Shown here: piece by piece, positions 1-10,155 of the stretch
How positions within the stretch are numbered: position 1 is the stretch's first letter
Layout: each line of letters begins with the position of its first letter
NCBI GenBank assembly: GCA_001972305.1
Contig: BDDD01000361.1
Span: 465,140 to 529,139 of the forward strand
From: Cephalotus follicularis
Taxonomy: Eukaryota; Streptophyta; Magnoliopsida; Oxalidales; Cephalotaceae
DNA: 64,000 nucleotides
Direction of reading: 5' to 3'
Program-made: the position numbers and the translations under genes
Notes under the pieces: generated by a model
Told to the model about the DNA's origin: nothing
The model's input: the letters and a program-made list of their open reading frames with translations, nothing else
Databases searched by the model: none

Positions 1-47
1 TCATCCATCAATCCACATACACTGAAAAGGTTCTTAGTCGATTCAAC

Positions 48-857
48 ATGGACAAAGCTTATCCTCTAAGCACTCCAATGGTAGTCCGATCTCTTGAAGT
101 CAAGAAGGATCCATTTCGTCCTCAAGAAGAAGGAGAAGAAATCCTTGGACCTGAAGTTCCTTATCTTAGCGCAATTGGAGCACTATTGTATCTTGCAAAT
201 TACACAATACCTGATATTGCATTCTCTGTCAATTTACTAGCAAGATATAGCTCGACACCAACGAGAAGGCACTGGAATGAAATTAAGCATATAATGCGCT
301 ATCTGCGTGGAAGCACTGATATGGGTCTATTTTATCCAAGGGGCACAAAATCAACATTGATTGGATATGCTGATGATGGATACTTGTCTGATCCCCATAA
401 AGCAAGATCACAAACCGGTTATCTCTTTACATTTTGTGACACTGCTATATCATGGCGATCAACAAAACAGACAATGACAGCAACTCCTTCGAATCATTCA
501 GAAACCCTTGCAATTCATGAAGCAAGCCGAGAATGTATATGGTTGAGATCTATGATTCAACATATACAAGAATCATGTGGACTATCTTCAATTAGAAATA
601 ATCTCACTGTAATATATGAAGATAATGCTGCTTGCATCACACAACTCAGAGGAGGATATATCAAGGGTGATCGAACAAAACATATTTCACCAAAATTCTT
701 CTACACCCATGAGCTTCAGAAAAATGGTGATATTGATGTACAACAAATCCGATCCAATGACAATTTAGCGGATTTATTTACGAAGTCATTACCAGGTACT
801 ACATTCAAGAAGCTCAGACATGATATTGAGATGCATCAGATTAAAGATCTTCATTAA
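48..857 (+). pseudogene. Copia RT tail and RNase H (fragment of polyprotein)
   Basis: This 269-residue reading frame is the C-terminal part of a plant Copia polyprotein. It shows the familiar blocks RYLRGSTDMGL, GYADDGYLSD, SQTGYLF and SWRSTKQ of the RT/RNase H junction, then the RNase H end with EDNAACI, KHISPKFFYTHE and NLADLFTKSLP. In the intact family this part degrades the RNA strand during reverse transcription inside the virus-like particle. The 5' part of pol lies outside the window. The lineage within Copia was not determined. Confidence 0.85.
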
Positions 858-1004
858 TACAGTTCAAGAACTTGTGAAGTTTTGTTTCAGGGGGAGACTG
901 TACTCTTTTTCCTTCGCAAAGGTTTTTATCCCAATGGGTTTTTCCTAGTAAGGTTTTAACGAGGCAGTCATAGTCATATGGAATAGAAATTCAAGTGGGA
1001 GTAT

Positions 1005-1260
1005 TGTAAAGAATTCAACAGATGAATAGTTGAATTACTATTCCAACAACAAAACACTATTACAATAACCAAACACTATTCCAACAACCCCCTAAACTCC
1101 TATAAATAGGAATGTAATGTTAAGAAGAAATGAAGGAATTCATAATAAGAAATCTCTTATTCTCTCTCACTTTCTCTCTGAAATTCTTTATAGTACAATC
1201 TTCAGTTGTTAGTTAATCCAAGAAGTTTATAACTATATATATATAGTTCTCATTTCATTT
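1005..1260 (+). repeat. 3' LTR of the Copia element (end uncertain)
   Basis: It begins TGTAAAGAATTC directly after a purine-rich tract. It holds a TATA box (TATAAATAGG, 1101-1110), a CT-rich leader near 1153-1180 and an AT-rich end. The 3' boundary is uncertain, somewhere about 1195-1270, because no second LTR is present for comparison. Confidence 0.6.
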
Positions 1261-1894
1261 TTCTTTGATGAACTATATAATATTTACATTTACATAGATA
1301 TGAATTCTGCATTGATTTGGCAACTTAAAATGTAGCTAATGAAAATATCATTATGATAAGGGCTTCGCCATTGTAGCTAATGAAGATATCATAATAAGCC
1401 TCATTTCTCTTGCCTTTAAAACATGGAATAAATTTTAAAATCTCCCTTGGTTTCACGGGTATTGGAATCATCCTAACTGGTGTGTATTTGACAACCTTAT
1501 TTTGTTAGATTCAACGTTCAGGTATCACAATTAAGTTCATATTGTTGGATGGGTCAAAGAGGCCTGTAAGGTTTATTATCTACTGAGCATATTACTTATG
1601 ATTACGTTACTGCACGTACGTTAATTAGATTACCATATAACAACATAATACACTAACTATATTAGACATATCATCCATCACAATCTCGATGTGATGTTGC
1701 TCAACAGTTGCAGTCTCTCTTTTCAGCTTCAGCAATAGACTTACTTAGCTTCACTTGAGATGCTTCATTTCTTTTATACGTGTAATTAATACATTGTTCT
1801 CATGTTGGTTAATGATATTAAAATCTTGATTGCAATGTTTTCAGTTGCTTTTGTATCTGCAAATGAATAATTAAACTAAAGTTTTGTTTATATA
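1261..1894. other. AT-rich intergenic DNA
   Basis: No gene or clear repeat was recognised. Short ORFs only, and no signal beyond AT-rich composition. Confidence 0.5.
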
Positions 1895-2614
1895 TGATAT
1901 GGGAGAAATCTATTTATACTAAGAGGGACACGTGTCTTCTGCGGGTTTAGCCAATTGTCCAAAGGATCTTGAAGCTCATGAAGAGCTCGGCTGAGGAGCA
2001 CTTACGTGACATAGGGCGTCCTCCTCGGCTCCAGAGCCGAGGACCCCTTTTCCTGAGGAGCCCACGCTGAGGCACCAGTGCCAAGGATCTCCTTCAAGGC
2101 ACCAGTGCCGAGGACCTTCTCTATCCGAGGAGGTGTCGATCACACACATAGCAGAGGACGTACCCCACTGCACAGACACCGAGGACCTTCTCCTCGGCGG
2201 TATCCAAAAAGACCTCTTCCTCGGAAGAATGGCAGAGGACCCGGCATCCTAAGCATATGCCACTGAGGAAGCACCAGAAGCTGAAGACCTTGGAGAGAAA
2301 GGGAAGCAAGAGTCCCATCACCTCGGCAACAGTACCATGGTTCACCTCCTCGGCAGCCTTGTTGCAGAGGACCTCCTCTTCATTTATGGCATAAGGCCAT
2401 GAGGTCTGCGTGATTTCTGGGGATACGCCTTCATCCAAATAAGGAAGTAGTTGTATAATGAACTACCAACAAGGAAAGTGGCAACATATTAGGCGGAGAT
2501 CAAGGGAAATGACCGAGATCCTTGGCATTTCCTTAGGGGACAACTATCACCTCCTCTTTTCACGCTCAAACAGTTACACTCCTGCACTATAAATACTAGT
2601 TCAGCAGTCAGAAC
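1895..2614 (+). repeat. Left LTR of Tat element 1 (incomplete)
   Basis: It starts TGATATGGGAGAAATC and matches 13227-13946 closely by eye. It contains a G-box-like CACGTG (1929-1934), many CCGAGGAC/CCTCGG-type motifs and a TATA box (CTATAAATAC, about 2587-2596). It is shorter than the second LTR copy. Confidence 0.85.
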
Positions 2615-2809
2615 ATTACGCCATGGATGTGGATCCTCGTGAGGAGGTCAGAGGAGAAGAAGAGGCGCAAGTGCGTTCCAATGCACCGCACATAGCTAGT
2701 ACAGCCTGAGGAAGCAGGGTCGATCCCACAGCCACAGTGGCTGGAAGGTCACGTGTCTCTAGCAAGGCTAGGAACATAGAAGACGTGGAGCAAGCAATGA
2801 ACAGAAAGC

Positions 2810-4024
2810 TTGCTGAACATCAGCGCCCACCCCTTCACATCCGAGATCATGGCAGAGGGTGTTCCTAGTGGATTTCGCTTCCCAAGCCTTGACAAATATG
2901 ACGGGTCCACGGATCCCATCCAACATTTGCGCTCTTACATTCAAGCCATGTGGATGTACCAGGCCTCGAACGACACGCTCTGCCGAGGATTCCCAGCGAC
3001 ACTGACTGGAGCTGCCCAGTCGTGGTATTTTACCTTGGCAAAGAATTCGGTGGAGAACTTCGACCAGTTTACGGAACTGTTCGTAACCAAGTTTCTCAAC
3101 AGCACTACGCAGAGGAGGAATTCCACTCACTTGATTAATGTGGTGCAGGGCAAAGATGAGTCGCTGAGAGATTACCTCACCATATTCAACAGGGAGTCTC
3201 TCACAATGAATGATCTGGAGCCATCCTTCGCTATGGCAGCCTTGAATAACGGGCTGAGGAGCAACTCATCCTTCACTTTCTCTCTTCTGAAGAAACCGGC
3301 CAAGGACATGGCAGACCTACTGAGGAGAGCAGAGAGATATGTTAATGTCGAGGAAGAGATGACCGCCAGGAAACAAAAGACGCCCTGGTCAGGCCATCAG
3401 GAGGAGAAAGAGGGGTATTCACGAAATGCTCCTGAGAGGAGAGAGAAGAGGAAGGAAAGGCTAGACTTGTCCAAGGAAGACCATAGACATAAACTCTCCA
3501 GATGAGAGAGCTCATCCAGAGGAGGGGCACCGATCCCGTCCTAACACCACTTTGCCCCCCTCCTAGACACGCGCACTAGAATACTTGCAGTGTAACAAGA
3601 CAAGGTCCCCATCCAGTGGTCAGAGAAGATGAGGTCACCTGCCGAGAAGAGGAACACAGAAAAATACTGTCGCTACCATCGTGACCACGGTCACGACACT
3701 GAGGAGTACAGGCAGTTGAAGAATCAGATCGAAGATCTGATTCAGAAGGGGCACCTGCGCAAGTATGTTGACAGGGATGCTCCCCAAGGAAGAAGGGAGC
3801 AACGAAGAGAAGAGGCTCCTCGGCAGCAAAAGGAGCAGCAACAGCAAGAACCCAGAGGTGTCATCCATACCATCTCTGGGGGGGGTCGCGTCTGGTGGAG
3901 AGCACAAAAACGTGAGAAAAGCCTACGGGAGACAGTCCCTTGCTGTACAACAAGTCCATCACAGCAAAAGGCTGAGAACAGGTGGAGACGAGGAAGCGAT
4001 ATCCTTCTCAGAGGCGGACTATGA
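2810..4024 (+). pseudogene. Tat element 1 gag
   Basis: The segment encodes a Retrotrans_gag-type capsid region: GFRFPSLDKYDGSTDP, AQSWYFTLAKNSVENF and a block ending RRNSTHLINVVQGKDESL, then DLLRRAERYVNVEEEM. A later block has the Tat gag pattern [14 protein letters not shown], a histidine/cysteine-rich stretch where other elements carry a zinc knuckle. Gag forms the virus-like particle. The minus-strand gag at 30.4-32.0 kb is its closest relative in this window. It is no longer a single open frame. Confidence 0.85.
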
Positions 4025-4029
4025 GGGAG

Positions 4030-4449
4030 TACGACTCCCTCATGATGACCCAGTGGTGGTAACTCTCCAAGTGGCTCTCTTCACTATGAAGAGGATTCTC
4101 ATTGACAATGGCAGCTCGGCCGATATCCTATACAAACATGCATTCGATCAGCTGAGGATACCGGCAGACCAGCTCAAGCCTGTAAAGACCCCATTGGTCG
4201 GCTTCGCAGGTGAGATGGTATATCCTCTGGGATCCATCGACTTGTCCATGGTTTCAGGCACAGCCCCACGTCAAACCCAGGTAGAGATGACGTTCCTGGT
4301 GGTTGATACCCCAAGCCCGTATAATGCAATAATAGGGCGACCAGGGCTCAACCTATTGGAGGCGATAGTGTCTACGAGACACTTGTTGATGAAGTTCCCC
4401 GCGAGGTTTGGCGTGGGGGAGGTCAGAGGAGATCAACAGATAGCGAGGT
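4030..4449 (+). pseudogene. Tat element 1 aspartic protease
   Basis: Retropepsin-like region. The active-site block is ILIDNGSSADILY, followed by the hydrophobic block VGFAGEMVYPLGSI and the second conserved block NAIIGRPGLN. The protease cuts the polyprotein during particle maturation. The matching stretch in Tat element 2 has LIDSGSS. The inserted LTR-like block begins directly after this region. Confidence 0.8.
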
Positions 4450-6815
4450 TGTAACACCCTGCGCCCGCAGGGCGGACACGTGGCATTACTCTCAATCCAA
4501 TACACCATACATGGTCGAGACTAGTAATATAAAAATGCGGAAAACTTAAAACTTTACAATACGTATCAGTTGCGAAAGATACAAAACATTACAAGCCTTT
4601 TCAATACATAACGGTCCTTTAAATAGCATTACAATATAGTACATATCCATCTTTCATTACAATATCACAAAGCAATACATTCCAAAATCTACTACAATGT
4701 CTCACAACCAACTCCACGGTACCAAAGCAGTCATGCGATCAATGGTCTTCAGTCCTTCTGCCCACTACTACCTGTTGCCCTACCTATGCCGCACACAAAG
4801 GTACAACACAGCCCCACCCTGAAGGATGGGGTTAGCCACACTGGCTGAGCAGAAACCCCATGCAGCATGTATGCATGTACAATGTGCAATATCGGTGACA
4901 ATTTATACAATATCAATGTGCGGTGTACAATATCAATGCATGACATGACAAATGTACATGTACAATTGGCGATCAGACTACTCGTATGACAATGGCCCAT
5001 AACAGAGCATACGGGTAGGATCTATAACAATCAATCAATTAATAGCAGACATTCAATGGTGGTGTATGAAACACCCAATCAATCAATCAATATCCTATAG
5101 AACATGTGACCAGTGTCAATACAATGTCAATCAGTTAGCAGTGATCAATCCCACGGAAGGTAGTCCTTCGAAAAGGGTGGGAGATCTATCTACGGTTCTT
5201 AGACTGATCAAGTCTGGAATGCATAGATCTTCCAGCCTATGGCTGGGCCAATACAATCTTGATGAGCTACAACTGAGGGAGCTACTGATGCCGTTAGGGA
5301 GCTACGACCCTCAGCGAGCGTCAATCGTCAATCAATCGTGCTCGTCAGCATGACAATACAATAAAAGAAATGGTCGACGGAATAGGTGGACATAGTCAAC
5401 CTAACATGCCGACGTAAACCACAAGGTCGCTCTATAGGATCCATACAATACTATCAATCATTCAATCGAGTCAGTACAACATTAAGTAAAGTCAATGAGT
5501 GGTGGTGCCTAATGGAGAAATGGGAACGTGTGTCCATCTTACCGACTTAGACTCAAAACAACACTTACGACTCAAGCAATCGATCGACGTATCAATACAA
5601 CGTCGATGCAAGGCCGATAAATGGTGGTGCCTAATGGAGGGATGGAGACGTGTGTCCATTTTACCAACTTAGACTCACAACAACACTCATGACTCAATCA
5701 ATCAATCAATTAATCCGATCATTTAAAACTGTTTTCAAACACTTGAACACCTCAAGTGAGGCTCTAGTCAAGTGGCAATGTGAAAAGAAGTTGAAAACCA
5801 GCTTTAAAACGGTTAAAAACTCCTTTCAGTACATTAGGCATCGATGTCTTTGGTGAAAGACATCGACACCTTTTTAAAATGGTGGAAAGACGTCGATGTC
5901 TTTAAAAGACATCGATGTCTTTCCCTATTTGTGTGGAGACCTGGCCGAAGACGTCGACGTCCTTTAAGAAAGGCGTCGACGCGTTTCGATAAAAATAGCC
6001 TGAGAATGCACATCGATGTTCGGCATCGACGTCTTTCCGGGGGAGAGACATCTCGAGGCAAAGACGTCGACGTCTTTGAAAGGCGTCGATGTCTTTGCTG
6101 CAGAATCAAGGATATAGCACTCGTATGAGAAAGACATCGACATCTTTGGGCTAAGGGTCGATGTCTTTTCCGGGCAAAGTCGATTTTGTGCAGAAAATAG
6201 GGCCAATCTCGGGTCAAAATCCAATTTAAAGCCATTATTTGAAAACCAAAGTTTATAATCAATCATTTGAGGTTACTAAGACTAGTTACAACCTTCCAAA
6301 TTCAATTTCAATCATTCAATTTAACAATTAGGTCAAGGGTTTTCTATAAACCCTAAAAACCTCAATTCAATCACTCAATCACTCAATTCAATCATGCAAT
6401 TCAATCAATCAATCAATAAAACAGTAGGCAATTCAGTAAAGAAGTCCTACCTTTCACTGAAGCTTCAAAAGTTGAGCTAACGATCGATCAATCGGCTGAA
6501 AACGCCCAATAATCCGCTACTTTCTTGTTCAATCGGTAAGCCACCACTTGTAATCACTGTCCTTGTCGATGGAGATGCAATTCCGGCTGCAAGGGAGGAA
6601 GATGGAGGCTCCAGCTAGAGAGAGAGAGGGAAAAGGATAGAGAGAGAAGAGAAAATGAGAATAATGAGAGAAAAGAGAGAAAGAATTGACTTAAATAGTC
6701 GATTCGATCAACTCTCCGAAACTCGGCCCAAAATCCCGACTATACATGCATATAACCAATACAATATCAATAGGTATAAGAATACCTCAATTCAATATAG
6801 TTCAGTACGGTCCAA
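4450..6815 (-). mobile_element. LTR-like block inserted in Tat element 1
   Basis: This 2.37-kb block is unrelated to its host element and lies between the protease and the RNase H part of pol. On the plus strand it starts TGTAACACCC. On the minus strand it has the layout of a plant gypsy LTR: a TATA-like box (CTATTTAAG, about 6690-6700), a CT-rich stretch (about 6600-6670), a leader and a possible splice donor near 6450. Its right boundary is set only by where host similarity resumes. No target duplication was found. It is probably a solo or partial LTR; the family is unknown. Confidence 0.55.
5838..6175. repeat. Array of CATCGATG/CGTCGACG palindromes
   Basis: About a dozen copies of a palindromic core lie in some 340 bases, including two perfect 18-bp palindromes: AAAGACATCGATGTCTTT (5905-5922) and AAAGACGTCGACGTCTTT (6060-6077). 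Half-copies are spread between. Unlike a simple satellite, spacing and strand vary. Confidence 0.85.
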
Positions 6816-6821
6816 TATGAC

Positions 6822-7688
6822 TTGGAGGAAACATTTGAGGTGCTGAGGAGATACAACATGAAACTCAATCCATCCAAGTGTACATTTGGGGTCACCTCTG
6901 GCAAGTTCCTCGGATTTATGGTCTCCAGCAGAGGAATAGAGGCCAATCCAGAGAAGATTTCAGCGATTCAATGCATGAGGCCTCCTCAAACCATCACGGA
7001 CATGCAGAGGTTAAATGGGAAAATAGCAGCCCTGAGCAGGTTTGTATCGAAATCAGCAGAAAAATGCCTTCCTTTCTACAAAATACTCAGAGATCCCAAG
7101 GGGTTTTCTTGGTCTGACGACTGTCAAGCAGCCTTCGACAAGTTGAAGGAATACCTGGCTTCCCCTCCTCTGATCTCAAAACCTAAGGATGGGGAAGACT
7201 TGTATTTGTACCTTGCAGCCACCTCGGGCGTAGTGAGTGCGGTGCTAGTCAGAGAAGAGGAAAAAGTTCAAAAGTTGGTGTACTATGTGAGCAAGGCTTT
7301 GAATGATGCTGAAGGAAGGTACCCTGAGGTAGAGAAATTTGCATATGCTTTGATCACCTCGGCCAGAAAACTAAGGCCGTATTTCCAAGCCCATACAATC
7401 AAGGTCCTGACTGACAAACCGCTTAAACAAGTTCTCGCAAAACCTGACACCTCAGGAAGATTAATCAAGTGGTCAGTCGAGCTAGGCGAGTATCATGTGA
7501 AGTTCGAAGCCAGACCAGCAATGAAATCACAGGTACTGACCGACTTTGTTGGAGATAATATACCTACGCAGTGTATGGAGAAGAACCCTTCCGAAAGCGA
7601 GAAGGGGATATGGAAATTGTTAGTGGATGGGTCTTCCTGCGTCACTGACAGTGGAGCGGGGTTGGTATTGACAAGCCCAGATGGTTAG
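6822..7688 (+). pseudogene. Tat element 1 RT end and RNase H
   Basis: It encodes the thumb/connection end of gypsy reverse transcriptase (VLRRYNMKLNPSKCTFGV, KFLGFMVSSRGIEANPEK) and the first RNase H (LYLYLAATSGVVSAVLV, YYVSKALNDAEGRYPEVEK, TDKPLKQVL). In the live family these copy element RNA into DNA and remove the RNA. The nearest relative here is the minus-strand copy at 28.1-29.6 kb. It is a fragment of pol. Confidence 0.85.
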
Positions 7689-7691
7689 ACA

Positions 7692-7901
7692 TTGGAGTAT
7701 GCTCTGAGGTTCAAATTTAAAGCTACAAACAACGAAGCTGAGTGGGAAGCTCTGATAGCTGGGCTGACGATCGCAAAGCACTTGGAGGTGCAGAAGATAG
7801 AGGCCTCCAGTGATTCTCAGCTAGTGGTTGGTCTAGCAAATGGAGAGTATGAGGCCCGAGAAATACTTGTCCCATTTTCAGAGTATCAAGTCAGCTTTTA
7901 A
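7692..7901 (+). pseudogene. Tat element 1 second (archaeal-type) RNase H
   Basis: It shows FKATNNEAEWEALIAGL and the later block EASSDSQLVVG. This is the extra RNase H domain that Tat-group elements carry between the normal RNase H and integrase, and it supports the Tat assignment. The preceding strand (LLVDGSSCVTDSGAGLVL) lies at the end of the neighbouring frame. Confidence 0.75.
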
Positions 7902-9312
7902 GCTCCTAAAAGTTTTAAAAGTACCCAGAGCTGAGAACGCCCAAGCAGACCAGTTATCAAAACTAGCAACGACGGAGGAGCTAGAGAGAAGTCAAACCGT
8001 GCTAGTAGACTACCTGGATAGGCCTACCATCTCTGAAGCAGATGTGATGGACATAGATGTACCCCAGCAGGCAAACTGGATGACTCCCTTTATTAATTGG
8101 CTGAGCAATGGAATCTTACCCGAGGACCCCGCGGAGGCGAGGAAGCTGGTCGATAGAGCAAACAGATTCCAACTCCGAGATGGGATCCTCTACAAAAGGT
8201 CTTTCTCTTTTCCTTGGCTAAGGTGCATGACCCCCCTAGAGGCCGATTACGCTCTGAGGGAGGTCCATGAAGGAATTTGTGGAAACCACACAGGGGGCAG
8301 ATCGTTATCTCATAAGCTATTGAGGCAAGGATACTACTGGCCGACTATGCATCAAGATGTTATAGACCTAGTGAGGAAGTGTGACAAGTGCCAGAGGAAC
8401 GCAAACATAAGCAGAAGACCTTCTACACCTTTGACGTCTATCACAGCCCCGTGGCCCTTTGCACAATGGGGAATGGACTTCGTCGGACCATTACCTATGG
8501 TGACAGGCCAGAGGAAGTTCCTCATTGTAGCAGTAGATTATTTCACTAAGTGGGTGCAATTCGAACCTCTTGCCACAATTACAGAGAAGAACACGGAGAG
8601 CTTCGAATGAAAGTCAATCATCTGCAGATTCGGAGTCCCGAGGACAATTGTCACAGACAATGGAAAGCAATTTGATTGCCAAGCTTTCTGTGACTTTTGC
8701 AAAGAGTAGAGGATAGAACGCAGGCTTGTCTCAGTAGCCTACCCCCAAAGCAATGGACAAGCCGAGGTGATCAACAGAGAAATCATCTCAGGCTTGAAGA
8801 AGTGCTTAGAACATAGCAAAGGAAGATGGACGGATGGGCTACCAAGCGTTCTATGGGCATACAGAACAACTCCTCGGACTACAATCGGTGAATCCCCATA
8901 CAGTCTATGTTTCGGGGTAGAGGCTATGATACCAGTGAAGATTGGAGTACAATCCCCAAGAGTTGTACATTTCACTGAAGACAATAATGAAGAAGGTCTC
9001 AGATGCATCCTCGATCTAGTGGAAGAACTAAGAGATAATGCTGCGATCAGAGTTGTAGCCTACTAGTAGAGGGTGAGTCGCTACTATAACAAAAGGGTAA
9101 GCCCCAGACCACTAAGACAAGGAGATCTAGTCCTTCGCAACTCAGCCATCGCAGACCCCACCGGTACCAGAGGAAAACTTGCCCCTGCCTGGGAAGGACC
9201 ATACAAGATCAAGAGGGTCCTCCGCCCAGGAACATTCAAACTTGAAACTTTGGGGGGTAGGGAGATTGCCAGAGCTTGGAATGCCAAGCATCTGAGGAAG
9301 TATTATCAATAA
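7902..9312 (+). pseudogene. Tat element 1 integrase
   Basis: The N-terminal zinc-binding HHCC region (HEGICGNHTGGRSL, then CDKCQRNAN) is followed by the catalytic core entry WGMDFVGPLPM, a DNGKQF-type second acidic block near 8655, QSNGQAEVINRE near 8750-8780 and VLWAYRTTPRTT. The C-terminal tail reads LVLRNSAIADPTGTRGKLAP and ends at KYYQ. Integrase joins element DNA to the chromosome. The sequence is no longer one open frame. Confidence 0.85.
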
Positions 9313-10155
9313 ATGTAAGTTGTACAAATTCAGATATCAATGAAAGAAATTCTTTTTCAAAACTTGTGTTCCATATTATAGTTTTAAGTTTGCAAGGGAC
9401 CGGAGGTCCAATGTTCACGTCCTTAAACCTCTGAACAACCACCGATCAACTCCCTCAGTTTTTACCCTAAGTATGCTTAACCCCCCAAAAAAAGAAAGCC
9501 AAGAGAACCCGAGGTCTCAGACAGACTAAAGCCTCCTTCCGAGGAGCACCCTAAAGCCTCTTGCTGAGGATCATCCGAAGACTTCCAAGGAAACACTAAG
9601 AATCCCCAGGGAGCAAACTCTGATTGGCAATACCATGGGAACTTCTCCAACCAGACCTAAAATCGTGACTTGAAAGGCGAAACCATGGGAACTCGCAACG
9701 ATCAAGCTCGTCGGACTAAGCACTTTAATATAAGTGTCCCTATGTGGACTGTAAGCTCAGCCGACCTGTCGTAAGAAACCTAATAGGTCTGACGATACTC
9801 CACTCGGCAAACTCATAGGAACTTGTCTGAGGAGACCAAGAACTTAGTCTGTAAATGAAATAGAATCTATGAAAACAAGTTATAATTACTTAAGCACTTT
9901 TGGGATGGGGTGTCCCACGAGGACCACTAAACTTAAGTGTTCTTTTCTTCTAGAAGTCAGTAACTAGGACAAAGTTAGAGTTCCTAAGGGAATTGTTAGC
10001 ATATACATACATGCAGAGGTCAACCACACAATGCAGAATGTTAATCAAAAGCAAAATCAGAGAATGCAAAAAAGTCTTTCTTTATTTATAGAGAAAAGGA
10101 ATTACAAGTCCGTTGAAAGACTATTACACGATAAAGACAAATGAACAACTAGGAC
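9313..10155. other. Spacer between integrase and antisense gene of Tat element 1
   Basis: No coding signal was found. It contains imperfect repeats of a GAGGAGCACC...AAGCC type near 9540-9600 that resemble the 24-bp tandem units in the same place of Tat element 2. Confidence 0.5.

Larger units (their letters stand above)
1..1260 (+). mobile_element. Ty1/copia retrotransposon, 3' part
   Basis: The window opens inside a Copia element on the plus strand. The end of its polyprotein (reverse transcriptase tail and RNase H) is followed by a purine-rich tract near 992-1003 and then an LTR that begins TGTAAAGAATTC at 1005. The rest of the element lies to the left of the window, so whether it is whole cannot be judged. 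The exact 3' end of the LTR was not found. Confidence 0.85.

Noticed and set aside
5838-6175. CRISPR-like array
   Set aside because: Units are palindromic, irregular in spacing and without unique spacers, and the genome is a plant's.
5844-6266. Long overlapping frames on both strands in the palindrome array
   Set aside because: Frames on both strands are a by-product of palindromic repeats without stop codons.
4450-6815. Target duplication GAGGT for the LTR-like block
   Set aside because: GAGGT occurs near 6837 but not next to a CA terminus, so it does not support a simple insertion end.
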